Source of the DNA: Streptomyces sp. PKU-EA00015
Lineage (GTDB): Bacteria > Actinomycetota > Actinomycetes > Streptomycetales > Streptomycetaceae
Length of the DNA: 64,000 bases
Reading direction: 5' to 3'
Assembly: GCF_013387495.1 (NCBI RefSeq)
Contig: NZ_JABZEE010000004.1
Location: 186,001 to 250,000 of the forward strand
In this document: positions 55,246 through 63,923 of the stretch, piece by piece
How positions within the stretch are numbered: position 1 is the stretch's first letter
How the letters are laid out: the number at the start of each line of letters is the position of its first letter
Notes under the pieces: model-generated
Told to the model about the DNA's origin: nothing
Databases searched by the model: none
Seen by the model: the letters and a program-made list of their open reading frames with translations, nothing else
Translations under genes and position numbers: made by a program

Positions 55246-55926
55246 TCAGAGCCAGCCTTCGCGCTGTCGTTCCAATCCGTCGAGAATCAGGTCGAGCCCG
55301 ATGTCGAATTCCGCGGAGTACGCGTAGCCGGGTTTCAGGGCATGGTGGCCGATCATCTCGGTGAGGTGAGGGAACTCGTCGCGAGGCATCTGTTCCAGGA
55401 TCGAGTCCGCCAGGCCCTCGATGCCGGCGGACGACTCGAACGGCAGGCTGAGCTCCTGCAGCGTGAACCCGTAGATGTAGCTGTCGAGCACGGAGAACGC
55501 GTGCGCCGCACCGGCGATGGTGAAGCCGCCCGACCGTAGGCAGCCGATCACGGCGTCGTGGTGGCACAGCGTCGCGGGGCCGGGGTTGCTCCGCGAGTCC
55601 ATCAGGCCGATCGCCCACGGGTGGCGGATCAGTGCGTCGCGTGTCGAAACCGCGCGCCGCCGCATCGCGGCCCGCCAGTGGAGGTCCTTCGGCGGGAGTT
55701 CGATCTCACCGAAGACGAGGTCGACCATGCCGTCGAGAATCGCCTCCTTGTTGCGGAAGTGGTGGTACAGCGACATGGCCTCGACGCCAAGCCGCCCGGC
55801 GAGTCTGCGCATCGTCAGCGCGCCCGTACCGGCCTCGTCCGCCAGCGCGACCGCCGAGCGGAGCACCGTCTCCTTGCTGAGCGGTCGGCGGCGGGATGCC
55901 GACACGGGGGCTGGCTCGGTGGACAC
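55246..55926 (-). CDS. TetR/AcrR family transcriptional regulator
   Basis: A 226-residue TetR regulator. The helix-turn-helix reads LAGRLGVEAMSLYHHFRNKEAIL (residues about 42-65); the C-terminal ligand domain resembles TetR class C1 (LDSYIYGFTLQELSLPF, DEFPHLTEMIGHHA). The GTG at 55926 has GGAGG 5 bases upstream. Two 15-bp palindromes lie between it and the divergent NmrA-like gene, so it should repress both. Ligand unknown. Confidence 0.92.
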   Translation of the reverse strand: MSTEPAPVSASRRRPLSKETVLRSAVALADEAGTGALTMRRLAGRLGVEAMSLYHHFRNKEAILDGMVDLVFGEIELPPKDLHWRAAMRRRAVSTRDALIRHPWAIGLMDSRSNPGPATLCHHDAVIGCLRSGGFTIAGAAHAFSVLDSYIYGFTLQELSLPFESSAGIEGLADSILEQMPRDEFPHLTEMIGHHALKPGYAYSAEFDIGLDLILDGLERQREGWL

Positions 55927-55961
55927 GGAATCCTCCCTGGGTGGGCTTCATCGGTTGACAA

Positions 55962-55976
55962 CCTTACTTCGTAAGG
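55962..55976. promoter_or_regulatory. TetR operator, site 1
   Basis: CCTTACTTCGTAAGG: perfect 6-bp arms around a 3-base centre. A TTGACA hexamer (55955-55960) abuts it, likely the -35 of the NmrA-like gene. Site 2 is 20 bases away. Confidence 0.8.
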
Positions 55977-55981
55977 CACAC

Positions 55982-55996
55982 CCTTACGGCGTAAGG
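55982..55996. promoter_or_regulatory. TetR operator, site 2
   Basis: CCTTACGGCGTAAGG: identical arms to site 1. The centres are exactly 20 bases apart, two helical turns, so two dimers could bind side by side. Confidence 0.8.
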
Positions 55997-56018
55997 ACGG
56001 GCGGGGAGAGGGAGGGCG

Positions 56019-56765
56019 ATGGTCATGGAACCGATCGGCTCGGAGGAGGCCCGGAGACGGGGCTCACGCAAAAGGGTGTGCGTCGTCGGCGCGTCCGGAA
56101 AGCTCGGGCGGTACATGGTGCGGCACGCGCTGAACCGGGGCTACGAGGTGGTGGGCGTCTGCCGGGAGCAGAGCGTCGACAAGCTCGCCGAGTTCGAGGG
56201 TCGGATCACGGTGATCCCCGGAGCGACCGACGACCGTGCGGTCATCGCACGGGCGGTGGACGGGTGCCAGGCCGTGCTCACGGTGCTGGCCCCATGGGGA
56301 ATGGACCACTACTCCTCCGGTACGGCCCAGGCCGTGCTCGACCAGGCGCCTTCGGGAGCCCGGCTGGTGTTCTCCTGCGGCTGGCACATCAGCCGCGACG
56401 GGAAGGACGTGTACACCCGGAAGCTCAGGGCGTTCGTGGCGGTCTTCGGGCGGTTGGCACGACTGGCTCGCGTGGCGGACCTGGACGACCAGGTGGAGGC
56501 ATGCCGAAGGATCTTCTCCAGCGACACCGAATGGACGGTCGTCCGCGGCAGCGACCTGGAGGAGGGCGAGAGCCAGGGCCTGCCCGTGTGGAGCCGGCAT
56601 GTCGGTGACCCCGTCCTCGCGAGCAACCTGACCCGTCGCGTGGACTTCGCCCTTTTCATGGTCGACGCGGTGGAGAACGACGCCCTGGTCCGGGAGGCCC
56701 CGGCCATCGTCGGCCGGCTGACCCCGTCGGCCCTCGCCCACGCCCGCACGAAGGGCGCGGCCTGA
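56019..56765 (+). CDS. NmrA-like NAD(P)-binding protein
   Basis: A 248-residue atypical SDR. The dinucleotide motif is CVVGASGKLGRYMVRHAL (residues 21-38), followed by CQAVLTVLAPWG and a C-terminal substrate lobe. There is no canonical YxxxK dyad, so it may sense NADP or reduce a special substrate. ATG at 56019 is preceded by GGGAGGG at short spacing; the ATG at 56025 may be used instead. Expression is probably under the divergent TetR through the two palindromes. Confidence 0.85.
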   Translation: MVMEPIGSEEARRRGSRKRVCVVGASGKLGRYMVRHALNRGYEVVGVCREQSVDKLAEFEGRITVIPGATDDRAVIARAVDGCQAVLTVLAPWGMDHYSSGTAQAVLDQAPSGARLVFSCGWHISRDGKDVYTRKLRAFVAVFGRLARLARVADLDDQVEACRRIFSSDTEWTVVRGSDLEEGESQGLPVWSRHVGDPVLASNLTRRVDFALFMVDAVENDALVREAPAIVGRLTPSALAHARTKGAA

Positions 56766-56868
56766 CCACCTTGGGACCGGACCTCAGGTCACGGCCTGAT
56801 CCGCCTGCGTCTCAGCCCGCCAGCATTCCGGGCGTCGCCCACTGCCCGACACCTGCGCTCCGAACAAC

Positions 56869-58869
56869 TCAACTACCTGTGTGGGCCGTTGTCAGCGCAC
56901 TGTCTTTGCAGACACAGGTGGTGACGGCGGTGGAAGAGATCTCGCAGTTGATGCTGTGCGGCTGCGCGCCGTGCATGCGGATGCGGCCTTTTCCTGCGGC
57001 TTTGGCCTCGTACATGACCAGGTCGGCGTTGTGCAGGAGTTCATCCGGTGTGATCCCCGGAGTGGCTACCGCGATGCCGATGGAAGCCGATACCACCGCA
57101 TCGGTGCTGCCGATGCGGTACGGCTTCACGAGGGCCGACAAGATCCGCTCCGCTACTTCCCTGGCCCGGGAAGGGCATGCTCCCGCCTTTCCCTCCAGCA
57201 GCGCGGCGAACTCGTCGCCGCCGAGGCGGGCGACCGTGTCCGCGGCCCGCACAGATGCCTGGAGCCGACGGGCAGCCTGGACGAGCAGACCATCACCTAC
57301 CGCGTGACCGGCCGAGTCGTTGACGGCCTTGAAGCCGTCCAGGTCCAGGAAGATCACCGCGGGCGGCGTGGCGTCGGCGGCGCGCTTCTGCAGGGCATGT
57401 CTGACCCTGTCGGCGAACAACGCGCGGTTGGGCAGGCCCGTCAACACGTCGTGGAACGCGAGGTGTTCGAGCTGTGCCTGCAACATGACTCGCTCGGTGA
57501 CATCGCGACTGTTGAAGATCAGCCCGTCGGCGTGGTGGCTGACCGTCGACTCGACGTGGCGCCACTGCCCATCCGCTGCCCGAACCCGAGACGACAAGCG
57601 GCGGCCCGGCCCGCGAGTGCCTGACTCGGCTTCCTGCCGCAGGGTCTCGACAGCTTGCATCAGCAGCGCCACGTCGTCAGGGTGGCTGTACAGGGGCAGG
57701 CGGGCGCCTACGAGCTCCTCAGGGCAGTACCCGAAGACCGCACGGACGGCCGGACTGATGTAGAGCACGCGACCGTCCAGGCCGACGATGGTGATCACGT
57801 CGCTCGAGCCGTCGACCAGCGTGCGGTACTGCGCCTCCCGGGCTGCGGCCTCTCGAGTGAGCTGCAGGTGGTCGGCGTGAGCAACGCCTTGCCGGACGCT
57901 GAGCCCGAGAAGCACAGAACCTGCCAGGGCGAGCATCACCACATCGGGGTGGCCACCGGCCAGCGCGTGCGCAGCCATCGCGAGAGCGCAGACGACCACG
58001 GGTACAAAGGCCACGACCACCCCGGCGACAGGCATCTCCCGCCGGTCGGCTGCCACAATGCTGGCGCCGCCGGGCAGCCAGGGCGCGAGGGCCACGAGGA
58101 ACAATCCGGCCATCGAACAGGTCGCCGCGAGAGAAATCCCGGACCAGGCGCCTGGAGCGGGCAACAGAATGGGCAGCATGTCGCTCACGGCCAGAACGGC
58201 GAGGGCCACGGCCGCCAGAGTGACCGCTGCGCGCTCCCCGGGCTTCCGGCAGAAGCGCAAGGCGACCAGTAGCCCCAGGACGAGAATGTCCGTCGCCACG
58301 CGGGTGAAAGCCATCAGCGATCCCGGTACGTCACCACCGCCTCTGTCGACGCGGTGCAACAGAAGCACCCAGCCCAGCGTGAACAGCGAGCCCGCGGTCA
58401 TCCAGCCGTCCAGGAGCCGCCGTAACCAGATCAGGGTCGTGCCGCTGTCCGCGGCCGCCACGACCAGTCCGGCGACACCCAGTCCCAGAGAAACGGCGAG
58501 ACCGGCGACTGCCAGCACTTCGACCACGGATTGGAGAACGCCTGCGAAATGCCCCTGCGCTGTGGGGTGTTGACTGGCCAAAAGGTGATGAAGACCGCCT
58601 GCTGCCACCGAAACCGCCAGCAGCGTCAGGCGCAGGCGCACCCTTCCCGTGACGGTTCGGGCACGTGCGTAGAGCGAGAGTGCGGCTACCCCATGCGCGG
58701 CTGCCACTCCTACGCAGGCATCCAGCACCGCTGCCGCGGTGACGCACCCTCCCGCGGCAGCAGCTGCCGCAGACCCGACGCCCAGGGCCGCGCGCACCCC
58801 TGCCCCGTGCAGCCGGCCGATACGGACGGCGTGGGTCGAACCGCCTCGACCGGCTAATCCTGGCATCAT
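56869..58869 (-). CDS. Membrane PAS-GGDEF diguanylate cyclase
   Basis: A 666-residue protein with about nine predicted membrane helices in residues 25-330. A PAS domain follows (about 345-460, YRTLVDGSSDVITIVGLDGRV), then a GGDEF domain (about 475-640). The catalytic signature RLGGDEFAALLEG and the substrate region LTGLPNRALFADR, DLDGFKAVNDSAGH are intact, so it should make cyclic di-GMP, which in Streptomyces governs development. No EAL domain follows. ATG at 58869 has GGGAGG 5 bases upstream. The C-terminal 25 residues are not conserved-looking. Confidence 0.93.
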   Translation of the reverse strand: MMPGLAGRGGSTHAVRIGRLHGAGVRAALGVGSAAAAAAGGCVTAAAVLDACVGVAAAHGVAALSLYARARTVTGRVRLRLTLLAVSVAAGGLHHLLASQHPTAQGHFAGVLQSVVEVLAVAGLAVSLGLGVAGLVVAAADSGTTLIWLRRLLDGWMTAGSLFTLGWVLLLHRVDRGGGDVPGSLMAFTRVATDILVLGLLVALRFCRKPGERAAVTLAAVALAVLAVSDMLPILLPAPGAWSGISLAATCSMAGLFLVALAPWLPGGASIVAADRREMPVAGVVVAFVPVVVCALAMAAHALAGGHPDVVMLALAGSVLLGLSVRQGVAHADHLQLTREAAAREAQYRTLVDGSSDVITIVGLDGRVLYISPAVRAVFGYCPEELVGARLPLYSHPDDVALLMQAVETLRQEAESGTRGPGRRLSSRVRAADGQWRHVESTVSHHADGLIFNSRDVTERVMLQAQLEHLAFHDVLTGLPNRALFADRVRHALQKRAADATPPAVIFLDLDGFKAVNDSAGHAVGDGLLVQAARRLQASVRAADTVARLGGDEFAALLEGKAGACPSRAREVAERILSALVKPYRIGSTDAVVSASIGIAVATPGITPDELLHNADLVMYEAKAAGKGRIRMHGAQPHSINCEISSTAVTTCVCKDSALTTAHTGS

Positions 58870-59241
58870 GCGAACCTCCCGGAGGGACCCGGCTCAGGAG
58901 GGCAGACACAAACCCCTTGCACATCTCGAGTGCGATAAAAGGGTAGGACGATCCTTCACCCCACGCGTATGCCCCCTTGGGCGCTTCACCTGAAATAACG
59001 ACAGCGTCTGTGTGCCGCTGACGCGGCGGGATCGAACTGGTAGAGAAGACCCTGCCGCTCCCGTCAGCCAGTGCCGTGGTGAATCGTGCGCGCGATGAGC
59101 TGTCAGCTCGGTGCTGCGACGGTCCTTCGTGTGACCGGTCAGCAAGCCCCCGCCGCCCCGTGCGTCTTCGGCAGCACCGCTGCGGAGGAGCCTGCGGCGC
59201 GCCTCTGCCGGTGGCGGGACGATGTGAGCAGGATCGGCCGC
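58870..59241. other. 372-base intergenic region, divergent promoters
   Basis: Lies between the GGDEF gene and the methyltransferase. An AT-richer stretch at about 58900-59010 probably carries promoters. The methyltransferase frame is open back to an ATG at 59086, but that part has no homology-like character or ribosome site. Confidence 0.45.
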
Positions 59242-60108
59242 ATGCGGACACACGAGCAGGGAAGCGAACCAGGCGGGGGACACAACGCGCACTACGGCGG
59301 GCGAGAGTTCCGGCCGGACCAGGAGGGCGAGGGCGAACGGATCGACCTCGGGGCCCTCGCCTATGACGAGGTGACACTGGCCCACCTGATGCGCCTGGGC
59401 GTGGGGCTGGAGCCGGGGTGGCGGTGCCTCGACATCGGCGCAGGCACCGGGTCGGTGGCTCGGCTCCTGTTGGACGAGGCCGGCGTGGACGAAGTCGTGG
59501 CCGTCGACCGCGACATCAGGTTCCTCGCCGCTCACCCTGTGCCCGGACTCACGGCCGTCGAGGCGGATGTCACCACCTCCGACCTGCCGCGCGGCAGCTT
59601 CCACCTGGTGCACGCACGGTTCGTGCTCATGCATCTGCCCGAGCCAGAACGGATGATCGCCAGACTCGCCTCGCTCGTGGCCCCAGGTGGCGTTCTGGTG
59701 CTGGGCGACGCCATCGACCTGACCTCCGCCGACGCGCCCCCGACTCCCTACACCCGCGTGATGCGGGCGATGTGGCAGGGGCTCAAGGCGTCCATCGGGA
59801 CGGACGTCTCCTGGGTCTGCGGCTATCCGCAGTTGCTGCGGGCCGCCGGCCTCACGTCCGTGGGCGCGGAAGTGCACGTGCCCGCCCTGACGCCGGGCAG
59901 TGCCATCAGCCGCTTCTGGGCGGACACGTGGGACCGCGCCCGCGGGGCGATCACGGCCACCGGCATGGTGGACGATGCCGGCGTGGACGAGGCGATCCGC
60001 TATCTGGCGTCTCCCGACTGCGCGGACATCTCCGCCGGGTTGATCACGGCCTGGGGCCGCAGGCCGCCTGCGACGGAAGACCAGGCGGAGGGCGACAGCG
60101 AAAGTTGA
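59242..60108 (+). CDS. Class I SAM-dependent methyltransferase
   Basis: A 288-residue methyltransferase. Motif I is CLDIGAGTGSVARLLLDEAG, followed by VVAVDRDIRFLA and FHLVHARFVLMHLPEPERM. The extended C-terminal lobe with AMWQGLKASIGTDVSWVCGYP matches UbiE/antibiotic-biosynthesis methyltransferases. The substrate is unknown. I chose the ATG at 59242, with AGGA about 10 bases upstream; a GTG at 59224 and ATG at 59086 are alternatives. It converges with the srs operon, separated by a hairpin. Confidence 0.82.
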   Translation: MRTHEQGSEPGGGHNAHYGGREFRPDQEGEGERIDLGALAYDEVTLAHLMRLGVGLEPGWRCLDIGAGTGSVARLLLDEAGVDEVVAVDRDIRFLAAHPVPGLTAVEADVTTSDLPRGSFHLVHARFVLMHLPEPERMIARLASLVAPGGVLVLGDAIDLTSADAPPTPYTRVMRAMWQGLKASIGTDVSWVCGYPQLLRAAGLTSVGAEVHVPALTPGSAISRFWADTWDRARGAITATGMVDDAGVDEAIRYLASPDCADISAGLITAWGRRPPATEDQAEGDSES

Positions 60109-60134
60109 TCAACGGCTCAGGGCCTGCGAAGGCA

Positions 60135-60156
60135 CCCGGGCGCCGCGTCGCCCGGG
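60135..60156. terminator. Hairpin between convergent genes
   Basis: CCCGGGCG, 6-base loop, CGCCCGGG: an 8-bp stem 27 bases after the methyltransferase stop. It could end transcription from both sides. Confidence 0.5.
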
Positions 60157-60324
60157 CGCTCGGTCACCGAGACGGTCCGGTGCGAAGGAGCAGGCCTCGA
60201 CCGGTCTGCCCAGAGCCGCATCGGTGCACAGGACGAGGGACTCGCCATCCGCCGGCCGGTGGTACGGGTGGCCGGGCGATTCGGGCCCCGTACCACGAGC
60301 AGTGGTACTCCGTACTCTCGCCTC

Positions 60325-61356
60325 TCATGCCAGGGCGTTCACTGCGGCGGCGAACACGCGTGGCAGACGCTCGGCCGTGGGCACGATGAGCGGTGCCAGG
60401 GCGGGCTTCTGCCGGGCGCGCAACAGGAGTTCCGTCAGCAGCCGGTGGCGGCGGGTCGCCCGGTTCCAGTCGCTCTCGTAGCGGCCCGGCGTACCGCGGC
60501 GCAGATTGCCGACCAGGACCTCGGCCCCGGCGAGAGCCAGGGAGATCCCCTCACCGGTCAGCGCGTCGATGTATCCGGCGGCGTCTCCCACGAGGAGCAC
60601 CCGTCCGTGGAATCGGGTGCGTGCCCTCTGGCGCAGTGGTCCCGCGCCCCGCACCGCGGTGACGGCCGCCCCTGGGGGGAGGCGCTCCGCAAGGGCGGGA
60701 AACCCCTCCAGTTGAGCGTCGAAGGGGGCTCGTCGGGCCGTCAGCAGGGCGACGCCGACGAGGTCCGGGCCGAGCGGCGTGACGTACGCCTCCCCGTACC
60801 GCCCCCAGTGCACCTCCACGTGCGAGGACCACGGCGGCACGGCGAAGTGACGGCGCAGCCCGTATCTGGCAGCCCCCGGGGAAGGCACCTCCAGGCCCAG
60901 GGAGCGGCGCAGCGGCGAGTGCAGACCGTCAGCGGCGACCAGCCACCTGGCACGCAGACCCGTACCGGGCACCCCTACACCGGTGGCGTCCTGCTGCACC
61001 GCCTCGACCCTCAGGGGGACCACGGGAACGCCTGCCTCGCGGACCGCGCGGTGCAGGACGCCGTGCAGGCTGGTACGGCGCACACCGAGCCCGGGGCCGT
61101 GCCGAAACCGGGCCTGCGCCTGGCGGGGGCCCTGGACATAGCGGATGCCCTTGATCGGATGACCGGAGACGGCGAGGCCGAGCGCGGAAAGAGACCGCAC
61201 GGCGCCCGGCATCAGGCCTTCGCCGCAGGCCTTGTCGACCGGTACGCGGCGGGGCTCGGCCACAACGGTGTCGAGACCGGCGCGTGCCGCGTACAGGGCG
61301 GTCGCGAGACCGGCCGGTCCCCCTCCGACGACGAGCAGGTCGTGACCGTCGATCAT
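60325..61356 (-). CDS. srsC: FAD-dependent monooxygenase of phenolic-lipid synthesis (SrsC-like)
   Basis: A 343-residue flavin monooxygenase of the geranylgeranyl-reductase/PHBH type. The FAD motif is DLLVVGGGPAGLATALYAARAG at the N-terminus; VLLVGDAAGYIDALTGEGISLAL near residue 265 binds the pyrophosphate and ribityl groups. In Streptomyces griseus SrsC hydroxylates alkylresorcinols toward quinones, and gene order here (srsA-srsB-srsC) matches. Its ATG overlaps the srsB stop (ATGA), showing coupling. The identification depends on synteny. Confidence 0.82.
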   Translation of the reverse strand: MIDGHDLLVVGGGPAGLATALYAARAGLDTVVAEPRRVPVDKACGEGLMPGAVRSLSALGLAVSGHPIKGIRYVQGPRQAQARFRHGPGLGVRRTSLHGVLHRAVREAGVPVVPLRVEAVQQDATGVGVPGTGLRARWLVAADGLHSPLRRSLGLEVPSPGAARYGLRRHFAVPPWSSHVEVHWGRYGEAYVTPLGPDLVGVALLTARRAPFDAQLEGFPALAERLPPGAAVTAVRGAGPLRQRARTRFHGRVLLVGDAAGYIDALTGEGISLALAGAEVLVGNLRRGTPGRYESDWNRATRRHRLLTELLLRARQKPALAPLIVPTAERLPRVFAAAVNALA

Positions 61357-61871
61357 GCCGCCACTGCCCGGCCGCCGAGGGCGGCGTTCTCACAGCGGAT
61401 GCGGACCGTGAGCAGTACGGCGTTGGCCACCGTGAACACCACCGCGCTCAGCCATGCCGAGTGCACCAGAGGCAGTGCGGTGATCTCCACGACGACGGCG
61501 ACGTAGTTGGGATGACGCAGGAACCGGTACGGGCCGGCGTCGACCAGACGTGCCCCGGGAACGACGATGACGCGGGTGTTCCAGTACCGCCCCAGCGTCG
61601 TGATGCACCACCAGCGCAGTGCTTGGGCCAGGAGGACCAGCGCCAGCATGGGCCATCCCAGGGCGGGCAGGAACGGCCGGTGGGCGAGCACGGGCTCGAG
61701 CAGACAGCAGGCCAGCAGACCGGTGTGCAGGACGACCATGACGGGGTAGTGACCGCGGCCGTACTCCACGCCGGAACGGGCGAGCGTCCACGCCGCGTTG
61801 CGCCGGGCCACGGCGAGTTCGACGACGCGTTCGGCGGCGACGGCCAGGACGAGAAGCGTGTACCAGGACAT
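61353..61871 (-). CDS. srsB: Isoprenylcysteine-carboxyl-methyltransferase-like protein (SrsB-like)
   Basis: A 172-residue membrane methyltransferase of the ICMT family with four to five predicted helices and the SAM-binding C-terminal motif PYRFLRHPNYVAVVVEI. In the srs pathway this enzyme methylates the phenolic lipid made by the type III PKS. I chose the ATG at 61871; a GTG at 61880 directly follows the srsA stop and is also possible. It is joined to srsC by a 4-base overlap. Confidence 0.82.
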   Translation of the reverse strand: MSWYTLLVLAVAAERVVELAVARRNAAWTLARSGVEYGRGHYPVMVVLHTGLLACCLLEPVLAHRPFLPALGWPMLALVLLAQALRWWCITTLGRYWNTRVIVVPGARLVDAGPYRFLRHPNYVAVVVEITALPLVHSAWLSAVVFTVANAVLLTVRIRCENAALGGRAVAA

Positions 61872-61880
61872 GTGGACCAC

Positions 61881-63017
61881 TCACCAGCGCAGCAGGACGA
61901 GTTCGGAGCAGAACCCCGGGCCCATCGCCAGGACCAGTCCCCAGGTACCGGGCTCGGGCCGATGGGTCTCGCGGGTGTTCTGCAGGATGTGCAGGACGGA
62001 GGCCGACGACATGTTCCCCACCGTCGCGAGCGAGTGCCATGCCGTGTCCAGGGCACCGTCGGGCAGGCCGAGGACATCGGCCACGGCGGACAGCACCTTG
62101 GGGCCTCCGGGATGGCACACCCAGGTACCGATGTCGTCGACGGTCAGGCCGTTGTGAGCCAGGAAGGCACGCAGATCGGCACCGAAGTGGCGGCGTACCA
62201 TGCCGGGAACCCCGGCACCGATCACGACGCGGAATCCGCTGGCACCGATGTTCCAGCCGAGGAGCTGTTCGGTGTCCGGGTACAGATGGCTGCGCGTGGC
62301 GACCACCGTCGGCCCCACCCCGTCCCGGCCGCGGGTGCCTCGGCCCTGTGCGACGACGGCGGCCGCGCCGTCCCCGAACAGGGCGCCGGCGACGAGGTTC
62401 GCGGGGGAGTCGTCGCACTGCTGGAGTGTCAGCGAGCACAGCTCGACGGTGAGCAGCACGGCGGTGTCATCCGGATGACCGCGAAGGTAGTCGTGCAGCC
62501 GGGCCAGGCCGGCGGCGCCTGCCACGCAGCCCAGGCCGAACACCGGGACCCTCTTGACGTCGGGCCGCAGTCCCACGCGTCCGGCCAGCCGGGCGTCGAG
62601 CGACGGGGCGGCGATGCCGGTGATCGAGGTGCACACCAGCAGATCGACGTCGCGCGGTGCGAGGCCTGCCTCCTCGAGCGCGCCGGTGAGGGCCTGCTCG
62701 CCCAGATCGAGTCCGGCTGCCACCCAGGCGTCGTTGGACTTCCCGAAGTCGCCGAGGCCGGCGTACCGCTCGATCGGCAGGGCGAGGTGCCGTGTCCGCA
62801 CCCCGGCGGAGGCGTGCAGGCGGCGCAGGAGGGTGCGCTCGGCGCCGGGCGCGAGGCAGAGGTCGCCGATCAGCTCGGTGAGGTCGTCCTGTCTGTAGCG
62901 GTGCGGCGGCAGCGCGGTGCGGACGGCGAGGACCGTGGTGGCCGCGCCGGTCGCGGTCGTACCGCCCGGCAGGGTGGTCGGTGAGGGGGCATCGTCGACG
63001 ATCACAGGGACACGCAT
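61881..63017 (-). CDS. srsA: Type III polyketide synthase (alkylresorcinol synthase, SrsA-like)
   Basis: A 378-residue chalcone/stilbene-synthase-fold enzyme. The catalytic triad is Cys164 (in FGLGCVAGAAG), His302 (in CHPGGPKVL) and Asn335 (in VGNMSSASVL), all present. The final GxGPGF loop is MGPGFCSEL. Together with the downstream methyltransferase and flavin enzyme this matches srsABC, which makes membrane phenolic lipids from fatty acyl starters plus malonyl units and gives beta-lactam tolerance in S. griseus. ATG at 63017 has GAGAAGG about 10 bases upstream. A GATAAT -10 candidate lies at 63054-63049, inside the divergent gene's 5' end. Confidence 0.92.
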   Translation of the reverse strand: MRVPVIVDDAPSPTTLPGGTTATGAATTVLAVRTALPPHRYRQDDLTELIGDLCLAPGAERTLLRRLHASAGVRTRHLALPIERYAGLGDFGKSNDAWVAAGLDLGEQALTGALEEAGLAPRDVDLLVCTSITGIAAPSLDARLAGRVGLRPDVKRVPVFGLGCVAGAAGLARLHDYLRGHPDDTAVLLTVELCSLTLQQCDDSPANLVAGALFGDGAAAVVAQGRGTRGRDGVGPTVVATRSHLYPDTEQLLGWNIGASGFRVVIGAGVPGMVRRHFGADLRAFLAHNGLTVDDIGTWVCHPGGPKVLSAVADVLGLPDGALDTAWHSLATVGNMSSASVLHILQNTRETHRPEPGTWGLVLAMGPGFCSELVLLRW

Positions 63018-63062
63018 GTCGGTAATGCCTTCTCGTTTCGAGTGCCCGATTATCTTGCCTTC

Positions 63063-63923
63063 GTGTCTCTACACCCCACCGAGGCCCTTCCGCGTACGAC
63101 ACACCGTCTTCCTCCGTTGTTGCGCGCCTGCCACCTGGAGCCGGCGCTGGCCGTCACGGCGTTCGCGACCGCGCTGGCCGCGGCGGCCGGGCGCGGGCCG
63201 GCGGGTGCGGCGGCGGTGGCTGCCGCCGTGCTGGCCGGTCAGCTCTCGATCGGCTGGTGCAACGACGCGGTCGACGCGCACCGCGACACGCGCTGCGGCC
63301 GCCGTGACAAGCCCCTGGCCACCGGGGAACTGTCGCAGCGCACGGTCGCCGTGGCGGCCGGCACGGCCCTGGCCCTGTGCGTGCCGCTGTCGCTGCTGAA
63401 CGGCGCCGCGGCGGGAGCGGCGCATCTGGGCATGGTGGTCACCGGCTGGACCTACAACCTGTGGCTGAAGCAGACGGTGCTTTCACCGCTGCCCTATGCC
63501 GTCGCGTTCGGCTCTCTGCCGGCCTTCGTCACTCTCGGGCTGCCGTTGCCGTCCTGGCCCGCCTGGTGGGCGGTGGCGGCCGGGGCGTTGCTCGGCGTGG
63601 GGGCACACGTCGTCAATGTGTTTCCGGACATCGAGGACGATCTTGCGGCCGGTGTTCGCGGGCTGCCGCAGCGCCTGGGGCGAACGGTCTGCCGGTGGGT
63701 GAGCCCGTTCGTGATGGTGTCGGCCATGGCCGTGCTCGTGGTGGGACCTCCCGGGCGAGCCGGGGCGGTCAGCTGGGTGCCGGCAGTCGCCGCCGGAGTC
63801 GTCGCCGTCGGGGGTACGGCTGTGCCGTCGGCGAACCGGAGCCGCTGGCCGTTCCGGGCCGCGATTGCGGTGGCGGGCATGGCCGTGGCACAACTCCTGC
63901 TCCGGGGACGGGACATGGTCTGA
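63063..63923 (+). CDS. UbiA-family prenyltransferase-like membrane protein
   Basis: A 286-residue membrane protein with about eight helices. Both Asp-rich prenyl-diphosphate motifs are present: NDAVDAHRD (near residue 65) and DIEDDLAAG (near 190). That is the plan of UbiA enzymes that attach prenyl chains to aromatic acceptors. The GTG at 63063 lies 6 bases after TATCTT and may be leaderless; a GTG at 63042 would leave only 24 bases to srsA. Divergent placement from srsABC suggests that the phenolic product could be prenylated; that is inference. Confidence 0.8.
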   Translation: MSLHPTEALPRTTHRLPPLLRACHLEPALAVTAFATALAAAAGRGPAGAAAVAAAVLAGQLSIGWCNDAVDAHRDTRCGRRDKPLATGELSQRTVAVAAGTALALCVPLSLLNGAAAGAAHLGMVVTGWTYNLWLKQTVLSPLPYAVAFGSLPAFVTLGLPLPSWPAWWAVAAGALLGVGAHVVNVFPDIEDDLAAGVRGLPQRLGRTVCRWVSPFVMVSAMAVLVVGPPGRAGAVSWVPAVAAGVVAVGGTAVPSANRSRWPFRAAIAVAGMAVAQLLLRGRDMV

